From: Cubamyces lactineus
Lineage: Eukaryota; Basidiomycota; Agaricomycetes; Polyporales; Polyporaceae
DNA: 44,119 nt
NCBI GenBank assembly: GCA_022376465.1
Contig: JACDTU010000039.1
Location: forward strand, 1-44,119
Direction of reading: 5' to 3'
Shown: positions 7,973 to 17,800 of the stretch, piece by piece
How the letters are laid out: every line of letters begins with the position of its first letter
How positions within the stretch are numbered: position 1 is the stretch's first letter
The notes under the pieces: model-generated
Told to the model about the DNA's origin: nothing
Database searches by the model: none
The model's input: the letters and a program-made list of their open reading frames with translations, nothing else
Program-made: the position numbers and the translations under genes

Positions 7973-9837
7973 GTCTCGAAATCTGTAGCCCTGAGTGCGT
8001 TAATAGAAATATTGTCCTCTTCGTCCTCGTCGTCCTCTTCGTCTGAGATCTCCTCAGACTCGTCCTCTAAGTCCTCGTCGGTAACCTGTCGTACCTTCCG
8101 ACTGACAGGTTTGCCGGGCTTCTTAGGTTTAGAAGGACAGTCTCTGGAAATATGTCCCGGCTTCCTGCACCGGAAACATAGTCCCTTGTCTTGCAGCTCC
8201 TGTCTCTCCTTGACAGAGAGCTTGTTAATATCGAGCGAGTCGTCCTCGATATTAACCGTCTTGACATTCTTCTTAGTCTTCAAGGTTTTGGCCTTGCGTC
8301 CTCTGCGATTAGCCAAAATCTTCTCCGTAAGGTGATAGCTATGGTCGATCTCCTTAGTCCTAGTCATCCACTCTTCAATGGTCGTCGGCGGAGGGTACGA
8401 CATGGATATCTTCTTCAGTAAATATTCTGGAAGCGCATTCCTGTACAGGGCCAGTTGCGCTGCTGGGTCCAGAATTTTTCCCTTAAGAGCTAGATCCATG
8501 AACCTCGCATTGAACTCATCGACTGAAGAGTAGTCCTTGAGCTGTATCGTCGTGAGATTAACCATAGAGTCATCCACCTCGTCTACTGGGGCAAATGCGA
8601 GCAGGAAATTCCTCTTGAAGACCGGCCAAGAGTCAAATCCTCGATAGACTCCCGGTCTGATTTCCTCTTCAGCTCGCTGAATTGTGATGTCCTTCCAGTA
8701 GTTTATATTGTCCCCTTCCATGAAGGATAGGGCCGTCGCCACCTTCGTGTAATCATTAACGAAGTCGTGGGGTCGCGCCGTGAACAACAGGAACAGTTGA
8801 TTGAGGAAGGACCTGGTTTTGTCTCGGTCTCCGTTGAAGACCTCAGGGTCCTTGATCTTGCCCTTTCCGTGTCCTTGCGGCGCATTTCCTGGAGCTTCTT
8901 GCGGTTCCGGGTCTGGGTCTGGTCCTGGTGGTCCTCCTCCTGGGGAGTAGGGATCTGAAGGCTCAGGGTCAGGCCGACCTCCGGGCCTACCTGGTCCGCC
9001 TCCTCCTCCACCTCCAGAAGGATTGATAACTCCTCCAGAAATTGCCGTTGCCCGAGGGGCTGGTCCACTTGATAAAGACCCGTATCTTTCTCCTTCTGAG
9101 CCTTGCCCTTGCGGAGTGAACGCATATCTATGGGCTCCAGAAATGGACTCTCCTGTCGCTGTTCCCGACATGTACGATGGTACTGATTTTCGTACAAATT
9201 CTGGGGTTGCGCTGTGACCAGTATACTCCAATTCAGATTTAGTCTCCTCGACCTCTGTCTGAATATGCTCTTCTCTCGGTTCAGGTGTTTCTGCCTCGAC
9301 CCGAGTGTCTTCTGTTTTCGGTGCAGATACTACGACCTTAATCCGAATAGTTTCTTCGATTTTCGGTTCAGGTGCTTCGACCGTCGTCCGAAAAGTCTCG
9401 TCCTCCTTGTCCGAGTCCTCTACCTTAGGCGGTTCGGTCTCCTTTCCTTTCTCCTTGAAGGATGGACCTGATTCCTTAGGTGATTCGGATTCTTGAGGTT
9501 TTGGGGTTCCTACTCTTGAAGTCGGAAACGATCCTGACACAACTCTCGGACTATTAATCCGACCAGTAGCTTTTCCAGCAAGTAGTGGCTTCTTGACTAA
9601 CGCGGGTTGTCGTCCGTGGGTGTTAGTAATATCCCGCTCTTGTGAAGAGTGTGTTAGGATTAAAGCCGATGCGTGCTTGACGTTTGGAACCTCCTTAGTG
9701 TTGTACCGAAGTGGACACCTTTCGTTGGTGCAAAAATTCCACTTGTCTACGCTTTCTCGATAGTATACGTCCCGAGCTTTGTCGGAGTTGTAGAGATGAT
9801 ATAACCTTGAACAACTATATGGTTCAGCTGAACTCAT
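7963..9837 (-). CDS. gag: gag of E2: capsid/nucleocapsid polyprotein, 624 aa
   Basis: The ATG at 9837 overlaps the stop of ORF1 (ATGA). The N-terminal 200 residues are charged and look disordered, with many Pro-Glu-Pro repeats. A Gly/Pro-rich linker (about 275-325) follows, then a retrotransposon gag core (about 325-510), a basic stretch, a CCHC zinc knuckle C-x2-C-x4-H-x4-C at 554-567, and a very acidic C-terminal tail. The protein should form virus-like particles in the cytoplasm and package the RNA (family knowledge). The start codon context is weak (T at -3), but no ATG occurs upstream in the presumed leader, so the start is hard to place elsewhere. Confidence 0.93.
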   Translation of the reverse strand: MSSAEPYSCSRLYHLYNSDKARDVYYRESVDKWNFCTNERCPLRYNTKEVPNVKHASALILTHSSQERDITNTHGRQPALVKKPLLAGKATGRINSPRVVSGSFPTSRVGTPKPQESESPKESGPSFKEKGKETEPPKVEDSDKEDETFRTTVEAPEPKIEETIRIKVVVSAPKTEDTRVEAETPEPREEHIQTEVEETKSELEYTGHSATPEFVRKSVPSYMSGTATGESISGAHRYAFTPQGQGSEGERYGSLSSGPAPRATAISGGVINPSGGGGGGGPGRPGGRPDPEPSDPYSPGGGPPGPDPDPEPQEAPGNAPQGHGKGKIKDPEVFNGDRDKTRSFLNQLFLLFTARPHDFVNDYTKVATALSFMEGDNINYWKDITIQRAEEEIRPGVYRGFDSWPVFKRNFLLAFAPVDEVDDSMVNLTTIQLKDYSSVDEFNARFMDLALKGKILDPAAQLALYRNALPEYLLKKISMSYPPPTTIEEWMTRTKEIDHSYHLTEKILANRRGRKAKTLKTKKNVKTVNIEDDSLDINKLSVKERQELQDKGLCFRCRKPGHISRDCPSKPKKPGKPVSRKVRQVTDEDLEDESEEISDEEDDEDEEDNISINALRATDFETGF

Positions 9838-10709
9838 ACACGTTGTGCTTGTCGTAGGAAAGCCTGATGTAGTTCCCTAGCTCGGAGGCAACTACGAAAT
9901 TTCCTAAGATTTTCTTCGAGGTCTATATCTGCGTAGTTCTCCGGATTGAGGACCTTTGCTCGCAGGTAGTCAATCTGGTTCTGAAGATATCCCGCAAAGT
10001 TCCGTACCCTCGTTGGAGGCGTAACAGCTTGTCTTGGAATAAATTCGAGTGTCTGGATGACCTGAGTTATGTATCGATGGGCTCGTTCGAGAGTCGCGTG
10101 ATATCTCCTCGTGAAGTCTTCCTGTCCTAGTACTTCCAAGTTATCTGCTATAACTCGAAGTGTATCGATCGCGTGCACCGGAAGCTGTGTTCTCCGATAG
10201 AATATCCCTGCCGTTGAGGATGCTTCTTCAACACTAGTTTCTGGAGTCGATCGATCCGAACTATCCGTTCCTGGACTCGCTCGGGTTGGAATGGGTACGC
10301 CTATTGCTACTCCTGATTCCGCCTGAATGGCCAGAGAATTCCTATATTCTCTCCACTCTTGTGTTCGCTGAAACGCGGGTTCGTGGTCCGATACTCGAGT
10401 GCTCTGACCCGACGATATTGAACCGGTACTTTCTACGTAAGGGATTGTCGAGCTAAAACCTCTTATCAAGGGGAATGGGGATCCTCTTGGCGAACTTGGG
10501 AGAGCAACTATATTCTCCGGGATCGCGAGTGGTGGTAGCCTCGGCAGTGTTTTGTTCCTTCCGTCTAGTACCCTGGGTGATTGTCGCAATGGGGGTTGTG
10601 TAGTTCCCTCCGTATTGACTATCGTCTCTCTGTACGTTACGAGCAAGAGAGGGTTCTGATGCGTTTCGTAGTCGTTGTCTTCCGACGTAGGCCTCTGCAC
10701 TTTTAACAA
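9834..10709 (-). CDS. ORF1 of E2: 291-codon open frame without any ATG, upstream of gag
   Basis: The frame is open from within the LTR to a TGA that overlaps the gag ATG. It contains no Met codon at all. The coordinates begin at a TTG; a CTG at 10730, just inside the primer-binding site and with A at -3, is a better-placed candidate start. The predicted product has a Ser/Pro/Thr-rich first half and a helical, charged second half (about 160-291). From about residue 125 the protein is the same in E2, E3, N1 and N2. I do not recognise a family. It may be translated from a non-AUG start, be a precursor part of Gag, or be a structured leader that merely stays open. Whether it is a real protein is uncertain. 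Confidence 0.5.
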   Translation of the reverse strand: MLKVQRPTSEDNDYETHQNPLLLVTYRETIVNTEGTTQPPLRQSPRVLDGRNKTLPRLPPLAIPENIVALPSSPRGSPFPLIRGFSSTIPYVESTGSISSGQSTRVSDHEPAFQRTQEWREYRNSLAIQAESGVAIGVPIPTRASPGTDSSDRSTPETSVEEASSTAGIFYRRTQLPVHAIDTLRVIADNLEVLGQEDFTRRYHATLERAHRYITQVIQTLEFIPRQAVTPPTRVRNFAGYLQNQIDYLRAKVLNPENYADIDLEENLRKFRSCLRARELHQAFLRQAQRV

Positions 10710-10721
10710 GTGGAGGGTTAA

Positions 10722-10733
10722 AGCTTTCAGTCT
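10722..10733 (-). promoter_or_regulatory. Primer-binding site of E2 (self-priming type)
   Basis: On the minus strand AGACTGAAAGCT begins 2 nt after the 5' LTR. It is the exact reverse complement of AGCTTTCAGTCT in the same LTR (10902-10913), at the expected transcript start. This is the Tf1-type arrangement rather than a tRNA primer site. Confidence 0.75.
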
Positions 10734-10735
10734 AA

Positions 10736-11275
10736 TGTTACGCTTTCGAGCGTGACTCTTAAACTATCAAGCCTTAAGACGTCAATGAATAGAGAGCTTG
10801 TATCTATTCAGCTACTAGCCCTAGCTTGTCGAAGATAAGCGCGTAGTAGTATTTGCAGTTGAAAGCGAGTTAACGAGCAACCAAAGTCGTATTTCGCGAA
10901 GAGACTGAAAGCTGAGGGTCGCTCTATGGCGTCGCCTCTTATATACATGTACATCAGCCTGTAGACGGAATGTTCTAGCGTATACAAGGACTTTCTGGTA
11001 TGTAGTAGTCAGCGCTAGTCGAACCTAGTAACACTGTGGCAGTGCTGCTGTGCGCTGCGCAGAAGCGCCTGTGCACTGTGCATAACGACTGTGCACTGTG
11101 CAGAAGTGACTGTGCATAGAAAGTCCTAGACAACACAAGACTGTTCCATAGAATCCGCCATATACAGTCGTAGCTAGAATCCCAGAGCTCGCCATACTCG
11201 TATCGTACAGAGTAAGTACTAAGAAATGTCACTAGTTCGTTGAGACGACGCAATACCTATCGTACATTCATAACA
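10736..11275 (-). repeat. 5' LTR of E2 (540 bp)
   Basis: Looks identical to 2369-2908. Contains the U3 short repeats (about 11036-11120 on the plus strand), the TATA box and R-U5. Flanked by CCGTC at 11276-11280. Confidence 0.95.
10902..10945 (-). promoter_or_regulatory. E2 promoter: TATA box and presumed transcript start / self-primer
   Basis: TATATAAG (10938-10945, minus strand) is followed 32 nt later, counted from its first T, by AGCTTTCAGTCT (10902-10913). That distance suits a pol II start, and the 12 nt match the primer-binding site. Confidence 0.65.
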
Positions 11276-11280
11276 CCGTC

Positions 11281-13376
11281 AACGCGATATGCGGCATTCT
11301 TGAAAGACAACGCTCGGGAGGCGCTGGACGAAATGCTCGAACTAGAGGCTGGCCCGCGGCCCGACGACCAGTGTGCCAATTGCAGCGAGACCCTTGCACT
11401 TCCGACCGACTCTCAAACGACACGACTGCGGTGTTATGATTGCTTTGGCATCCCTCATTTGTGCCTGGACTGCCTCAGGAAGACCCATCGTATGAATCCG
11501 TTTCACCGCGTCTGGCGATGGGACGCTACCAAGGCTTTCTGGGAGAAGACGACGACCGCGGCGGTGGGAATGCGTCTTAACGGAGGACATAACGGCGAGC
11601 GGTGCCCTTATGCGACACGGTCGCATCGTGACCTCGTCATTGTCCACGAGCACGGGGTAAGCACTATGCCCTTCAGCTTCTGTGAATGCCCTCGGGTACC
11701 TGGGCAGTCTGGACTGCTCGTGCCTGAGCCTCTGCAGCTTTTGAAGCTTGGCCTTTACCCCGCGTCATGGAAGGAACCGCGATCTGCCTATACGATCAGC
11801 CTTCTACAATCCTGCCACCTGCTGTCACTGCAAACCCACTGCAGCACCGAGGACTTCTATACTTACTTGAGGCGCCTCACGGACAATGTGGACCCCAGCA
11901 GCGTCCCGGTAAGCACACCTTTGACATGTCGCCTGGACACATTGAACCTGACCCACGAGGTAGGATCGTTATAGAGAGCTGAGTGCATCGATGCGCGAAT
12001 ATGCGTACCTGCGCGCGTGCAAGAGGGCTGGTCGAGATCCTGACGGAGAGATTCCGCGCGGAGGCCTGACCGTGCAATGTCCATGTTGCCCGCAACCGGG
12101 AATCAACATGCGTCCAGGTTGGGAAGCCCGGCAACAGGAATACGGGTATGTATAGTATGGCAGAGGTGGGCGGCGTCGTGCTGATGCTTTGCAGATATGT
12201 CGATGCGCTCTTCTACTCCATAGACGGGAACTTTCGTCAGAACGTTCGCAACAAGGCTATGGACAAGGACGATGTAGCTCTGACTAGAGGTGCTGGCTAC
12301 TTCGCTTCGACGGAAGACTTTCAGCGCTACGTCAAGTACATCGGTAAACCAGAGGAAGAAGTGAGTGGCGGAACTTTTGAGGAGGAGGATGACTGACGTC
12401 TTTGAGTAGAAGACGACCTGTCACAAGTTCGGAGCTATGGGATACCATGGACATTCAGGCAAGGTGTCAGGGATCGTAGCGCTGGCATGTCGTCACATGT
12501 ACATGCTGCCCGCATCCATCGTCGACCTCAACAAACGCGAAGGGTGAGTGGCTAGGGGCTAGGTAGTAAAGGTAGACGTGTACTAACATGACTACAGATA
12601 TCTCTATGTGGACTTCGCGGTCGTGTCAGGCGTGCAGCAGTATGTTGGGTTACGGCTGTTCAAGCAATCCTACGACATCAACTGCCAATATCTCCTGAAT
12701 TTCGGAAGGCGCATCTCAAAGTGGAAAGAAGTCTGTCCGCCACTCGCCTCAATCGCCACGATGCTCCTCCCGTCCATCCACGGCTGTGTCGGGTGCTGGC
12801 ACGTCAATGCGCACAAGCGAGCGTGCCGCGTGTTCCAGTCCCCTGCATTTCTGCCGGGTTCAGGGAGGTATGAAGGCGAAGGGTTGGAACGGGTGTGGGC
12901 GATCACGAACGACCTGAGCAGCCGTACGAAGGAGATGACATTAGGACACCGGCACGACATACTGAACGACATGTACTCGGATCTACACGTGCGTCGGATG
13001 CATGCCACAGGTATCAATCATGGTTCTGACGAGCGCCAGAGCATTATCATCACACTTCCTCCAGCAGACACGCTGGTACAAGCCTTGGAAGAGGCCGAGA
13101 AGCACTTGACCGAGGCGGAAGAGAGTCTGAAAGGTGTTGAGAAGAGCATCCCGAAGGGAACGCTGGACGAGTGGAAACGGGACGAGGCGGAATGGCTTCG
13201 AGATGTCGTGGAAATACGAAATCATGAAATCATGGACGACCCATACAGCCCGCCTGTGGATGCGTGTGAGTATAGCGCAAACAAATTCTGAGCGTCGCTG
13301 ACAGTGTCCTGCAGCTCTTTCGGAAGAGGCGGTAGCGGCGGTGATGAAACAAGGCTACGCAAAGACGGCAAATACG
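11281..13376 (+). pseudogene. KDZ transposase gene, middle part (CxC2 cluster and KDZ core), between E2 and E3
   Basis: Exons: 11281-11908, 11979-12145, 12195-12360, 12410-12543, 12598-13265, 13315-13376. All five introns are GT-AG, 49-70 nt, and every phase agrees; the fourth has a perfect TACTAAC branch site (12581-12587). The first exon holds a cysteine cluster of the CxC2 type with CANC, CYDC and CLDC pairs and a following His, then FCECP. Later exons hold CPCCPQPGINMRPGWE, the SIDGNFR block, the YDINCQY block and the LPGSGRYEGEGLER block, all characteristic of KDZ transposases. The following Leu/Glu-rich region looks coiled-coil. These enzymes cut and paste DNA transposons in the nucleus (family knowledge). 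Apart from the two retrotransposon insertions no lesion is seen here. Confidence 0.85.
13372..13376. repeat. Target-site duplication of E3, left copy (ATACG)
   Basis: ATACG directly precedes the E3 5' LTR and recurs directly after the 3' LTR at 21049-21053. Removing E3 and one copy restores the KDZ frame as Ala-Asn-Thr-Ser-Ala-Gln. Confidence 0.95.
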
Positions 13377-13918
13377 TGTTACGAATGTACGATAGGCGTG
13401 TTACGAACTTTACGAACTGGTACAGTATCTGCTTCGATCTCTGTACGATACAGATATGGCGGACTCTAGGATTCTAGCTACGGTTCTATAAGACAGGAAT
13501 GGTCTCGTATTATCTAGGACACTCTAGGACTTTCTATGCACAGTCACTTCTGCACAGTGCACAGTTAATTCCGCGCAGTGCACAGGCGCTTCTGCACAGT
13601 CCACAGCAGCACTGCCACAGTGTTACTAGGTTCGACTAGCGCTGACTACTACGTACCAGAAAGTCCGTGTATACGCTAGAACATTCCGTCTACAGGCCTG
13701 CATACATGTATATAAGAGGCGACGCCATAGAGCGACCCTCAGCTTTCAGTCTCTTCGCGAAATACGACTTTGGTTGCTCGTTAACTCGCTTTCAACTGTA
13801 AATACTACTACGCGCTTATCTTCGACAAGCTAGGGCTAGTAGCTGAATAGATACAAGCTCTCTATTCATTGACGTCTTAAGGCTTGATAGTTTAAGAGTC
13901 ACGCTCGAAAGCGTAACA
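13377..13918 (+). repeat. 5' LTR of E3 (542 bp)
   Basis: TGTTACG...CGTAACA termini. U3 differs strongly from E1/N1/N2, while the sequence from the TATA box onward is nearly the same. Looks identical to 20507-21048. Confidence 0.95.
13709..13752 (+). promoter_or_regulatory. E3 promoter: TATA box and presumed transcript start / self-primer
   Basis: TATATAAG at 13709-13716 and AGCTTTCAGTCT at 13741-13752, 32 nt apart (first base to first base). The second is complementary to the primer-binding site at 13921-13932. Confidence 0.65.
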
Positions 13919-13920
13919 TT

Positions 13921-13932
13921 AGACTGAAAGCT
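13921..13932 (+). promoter_or_regulatory. Primer-binding site of E3 (self-priming type)
   Basis: AGACTGAAAGCT, 2 nt after the LTR, is the perfect complement of the presumed RNA 5' end (13741-13752). It also contains the CTG (13924-13926) that could start ORF1. Confidence 0.75.
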
Positions 13933-13944
13933 TTAACCCTCCAC

Positions 13945-14820
13945 TTGTTAAAAGTGCAGAGGCCTACGTCGGAAGACAACGACTACGAAACGCATCAGAA
14001 CTCTCTCTTGCTCGTAACGTACAGAGAGACGATAGTCAATACGGAGGGAACTACACAACCCCCATTGCGACAATCACCCAGGGTACTAGGCGGAAGGAAC
14101 AAAACACTGCCGAGCTTACCACCACTCGCGATCCCGGAGAATATAGTTGCTCTCCCAAGATCGCCAGGAGGATCCCCATTCCCCTTGATAAGAGGTTTTA
14201 GCTCGACAATCCCTTACGTAGAAAGTACCAGTTCGACATCGTCGGGTCGGAGCACTCGAGTATCGGAACAAGAACCCGCGTTTCAGAGAACAGACGAGTG
14301 GAGAGAATATAGGAATTCTCTGGCCATTCAGGCGGAATCAGGAGTAGCAATAGGCGTACCCATTCCAACCCGAGCGAGTCCAGGAACGGATAGTTCGGAT
14401 CGATCGACTCCAGAAACTAGTGTTGAAGAAGCATCCTCAACGGCAGGGATATTCTATCGAAGAACACAGCTTCCGGTGCACGCGATCGATACACTTCGAG
14501 TTATAGCAGATAACTTGGAAGTACTAGGACAGGAAGACTTCACGAGGAGATATCACGCGACTCTCGAACGAGCCCATCGATACATAACTCAGGTCATCCA
14601 GACACTCGAATTTATTCCAAGACAAGCTGTTACGCCTCCAACGAGGGTACGGAACTTTGCGGGATATCTTCAGAACCAGATTGACTACCTGCGAGCAAAG
14701 GTCCTCAATCCGGAGAACTACGCAGATATAGACCTCGAAGAAAATCTTAGGAAATTTCGTAGTTGCCTCCGAGCTAGGGAACTACATCAGGCTTTCCTAC
14801 GACAAGCACAACGTGTATGA
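13945..14820 (+). CDS. ORF1 of E3: ATG-less 291-codon open frame
   Basis: The frame is open from 13891 inside the LTR (after an in-frame TAG at 13888) to the TGA at 14818-14820. No ATG occurs in this or any other forward frame between 13741 and 14816. The coordinates begin at a TTG. It has a few private changes in the first half (around residues 92-117) and is unchanged in the second half compared with N2. TGA overlaps the next ATG. The protein is not recognised and its expression is uncertain. Confidence 0.5.
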   Translation: MLKVQRPTSEDNDYETHQNSLLLVTYRETIVNTEGTTQPPLRQSPRVLGGRNKTLPSLPPLAIPENIVALPRSPGGSPFPLIRGFSSTIPYVESTSSTSSGRSTRVSEQEPAFQRTDEWREYRNSLAIQAESGVAIGVPIPTRASPGTDSSDRSTPETSVEEASSTAGIFYRRTQLPVHAIDTLRVIADNLEVLGQEDFTRRYHATLERAHRYITQVIQTLEFIPRQAVTPPTRVRNFAGYLQNQIDYLRAKVLNPENYADIDLEENLRKFRSCLRARELHQAFLRQAQRV

Positions 14821-17800
14821 GTTCAGCTGAACCATATAGTTGTTCAAGGTTATATCATCTCTACAACTCCGACAAAGCTCGGGACGTATACTATCGAGAA
14901 AGCGTAGACAAGTGGAATTTTTGCACCAACGAAAGGTGTCCACTTCGGTACAACACTAAGGAGGTTCCAAACGTCAAGCACGCATCGGCTTTAATCCTAA
15001 CACACTCTTCACAAGAGCGGGATATTACTAACACCCACGGACGACAACCCGCGTTAGTCAAGAAGCCACTACTTGCTGGAAAAGCTACTGGTCGGATTAA
15101 TAGTCCGAGAGTTGTGTCAGGATCGTTTCCGACTTCAAGAGTAGGAACCCCAAAACCTCAAGAATCCGAATCACCTAAGGAATCAGGTCCATCCTTCAAG
15201 GAGAAAGGAAAGGAGACCGAACCGCCTAAGGTAGAGGACTCGGACAAGGAGGACGAGACTTTTCGGACGACGGTCGAAGCACCTGAACCGAAAATCGAAG
15301 AAACTATTCGGATTAAGGTCGTAGTACCTGCACCGAAAACAGAAGACACTCGGGTCGAGGCAGAAACACCTGAACCGAGAGAAGAGCATATTCAGACAGA
15401 GGTCGAGGAGACTAAATCTGAATTGGAGTATACTGGTCGCAGCGCAACCCCAGAATTTGTACGAAAATCAGTACCATCGTACATGTCGGGAACAGCGACA
15501 GGAGAGTCCATTTCTGGAGCCCATAGATATGCGTTCACTCCGCAAGGGCAAGGCTCAGAAGGAGAAAGATACGGGTCTTTATCAAGTGGACCAGCCCCTC
15601 GGGCAACGGCAATTTCTGGAGGAGTTATCAATCCTTCTGGAGGTGGAGGAGGAGGCGGATCAGGTAGGCCCGGAGGTCGGCCTGACCCTGAGCCTTCAGA
15701 TCCCTACTCCCCAGGAGGAGGACCACCAGGACCAGACCCAGACCCGGAACCGCAAGAAGCTCCAGGAAATGCGCCGCAAGGACACGGAAAGGGCAAGATC
15801 AAGGACCCTGAGGTCTTCAACGGAGACCGAGACAAAACCAGGTCCTTCCTTAATCAACTGTTCCTGTTGTTCACGGCGCGACCCCACGACTTCGTTAATG
15901 ATTACACGAAGGTGGCGACGGCCCTATCCTTCATGGAAGGGGACAATATAAACTACTGGAAGGACATCACAATTCAGCGAGCTGAAGAGGAAATTAGACC
16001 GGGAGTCTATCGAGGATTTGACTCTTGGCCGGTCTTCAAAAGGAATTTCCTGCTCGCATTTGCCCCAGTAGACGAGGTGGACGACTCTATGGTTAATCTC
16101 ACGACAATACAGCTCAAGGACTACTCTTCAGTTGATGAGTTCAATGCGAGGTTCATGGATCTAGCTCTCAAGGGAAAAATTCTGGACCCAGCAGCGCAAC
16201 TGGCCCTGTACAGGAATGCGCTTCCAGAATATTTACTTAAGAAGATATCCATGTCGTACCCTCCGCCGACTACCATTGAAGAGTGGATGACTAGGACTAA
16301 GGAGATCGACCATAGCTATCACCTTACGGAGAAGATTTTGGCTAATCGCAGAGGACGCAAGGCCAAAACCTCGAAGACTAGGAAGAATGTCAAGACGGTT
16401 AATATCGAGGACGACTCGCTCGATATTAACAAGCTCTCTGTCAAGGAGAGACAGGAGCTGCAAGACAAGGGACTATGTTTCCGGTGCAGGAAGCCGGGAC
16501 ATATTTCCAGAGACTGTCCTTCTAAACCTAAGAAGCCCGGCAAACCCGTCAGTCGGAAGGTACGACAGGTTACCGATGAAGACTTAGAGGACGAGTCTGA
16601 GGAGATCTCAGATGAAGAGGGCGATGAGTGGAAAGCTGCGTTTATAACACCCAGCGGATTGTTCGAACCAACAGTCATGTTTTTTGGTCTGTGCAATGCA
16701 CCGGCCACATTCCAGAACATGATGAACGACCTCTTCCGAGACATGCTCCAGGAAGGATGGATGGTCATTTACATGGACGACATCCTAATATTCTCAGACA
16801 ATGTCAAGGATCACCACGAACGCACGCGAAGAGCTTTAAAGCGACTTCAAGACAGTGATCTATTCCTTAAGGCGGAAAAATGCGAATTCGACAGACAAGA
16901 AGTCGAATTCCTAGGATCAATAATTCGGCCAGGGGTAGTCGCTATGGATCCAGTAAAGCTCAAGGCAATTATCGAGTGGGAACCACCGAAAACAGTCAAG
17001 CAGGTTCAGGCATTCCTAGGGTTCGGTAATTTCTACCGACGGTTCATTCGGGATTATTCAAAGATAGTCCGACCCCTCACGGAATTAACCAAGAAGGACC
17101 AGCCTTTTCTGTGGACCCCTGATTGTCAGAAAGCATTCGACACACTCAAGAAGCGGTTTACTGAAGAACCGATCCTGCAAATCCCGGATCCGGAGAAACC
17201 ATTTCAGATTGAGTGCGATGCTTCTAAAGTCGCAACAGGTGCTGTACTACGACAGCAAGGAGAGGACGGACTATGGCATCCTTGTGCCTATTTGTCCAAG
17301 TCCTTTACTCCTGCAGAACGGAACTATCAGATTTATGATAGGGAATTGTTGGCCATTGTTCGAGCTCTCGAAGCGTGGCGGCATTTTTTGCAGGGCTCCC
17401 CACACCCTACAGAAATTCTATCAGATCACAAAAATCTGACCTATTTCCGTACGGCGCAGAAGTTAAATCGCAGACAGGCGCGATGGCATTTATTCCTCTC
17501 GGAATTCAACATCGTAATCAAGCACCAACCCGGAAAATCCCTCACTCAAGCAGACGCCCTTTCTCGGAGATCAGGGCATGACGGGGGGGAAAATGACAAT
17601 AAGGACGTCGTATTATTAGGGCCAGAACTTTTTGCCAAAGCTGTCAACGTTGAGCTACAAGAACGCATCCGTGATAGCAAGCTACGGGACAACTCGGTAG
17701 TAGAGTACATTACTCTAAAAGGAAAGGCTACCAAACGCCCAGAGTTCGGCAAACCAGAAGATTGGTCCGACGACGACGGAATACTCCTGTACAAGAACAG

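Larger units (their letters stand above)
2369..11275 (-). mobile_element. E2: complete Ty3/gypsy chromovirus retrotransposon (8,907 bp), inserted in the KDZ gene
   Basis: Two 540-bp LTRs that look identical by eye, 5-bp target duplicates, and all four open frames (ORF1, gag, pol, ORF4) intact. The order on the minus strand is LTR (10736-11275), primer-binding site, ORF1, gag, -1 frameshift signal, pol, ORF4, hairpin/polypurine tract, LTR (2369-2908). Identical LTRs and undamaged frames point to a very recent insertion by an element that may still be autonomous. It lies antisense to the host KDZ gene, in an exon. Confidence 0.95.

Noticed and set aside
8012..9471. Long open frames antisense or out of frame to gag and pol, repeated in all copies
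   Set aside because: They mirror codon bias and low complexity of gag and pol, carry no domains, and exist only because the real genes are there.
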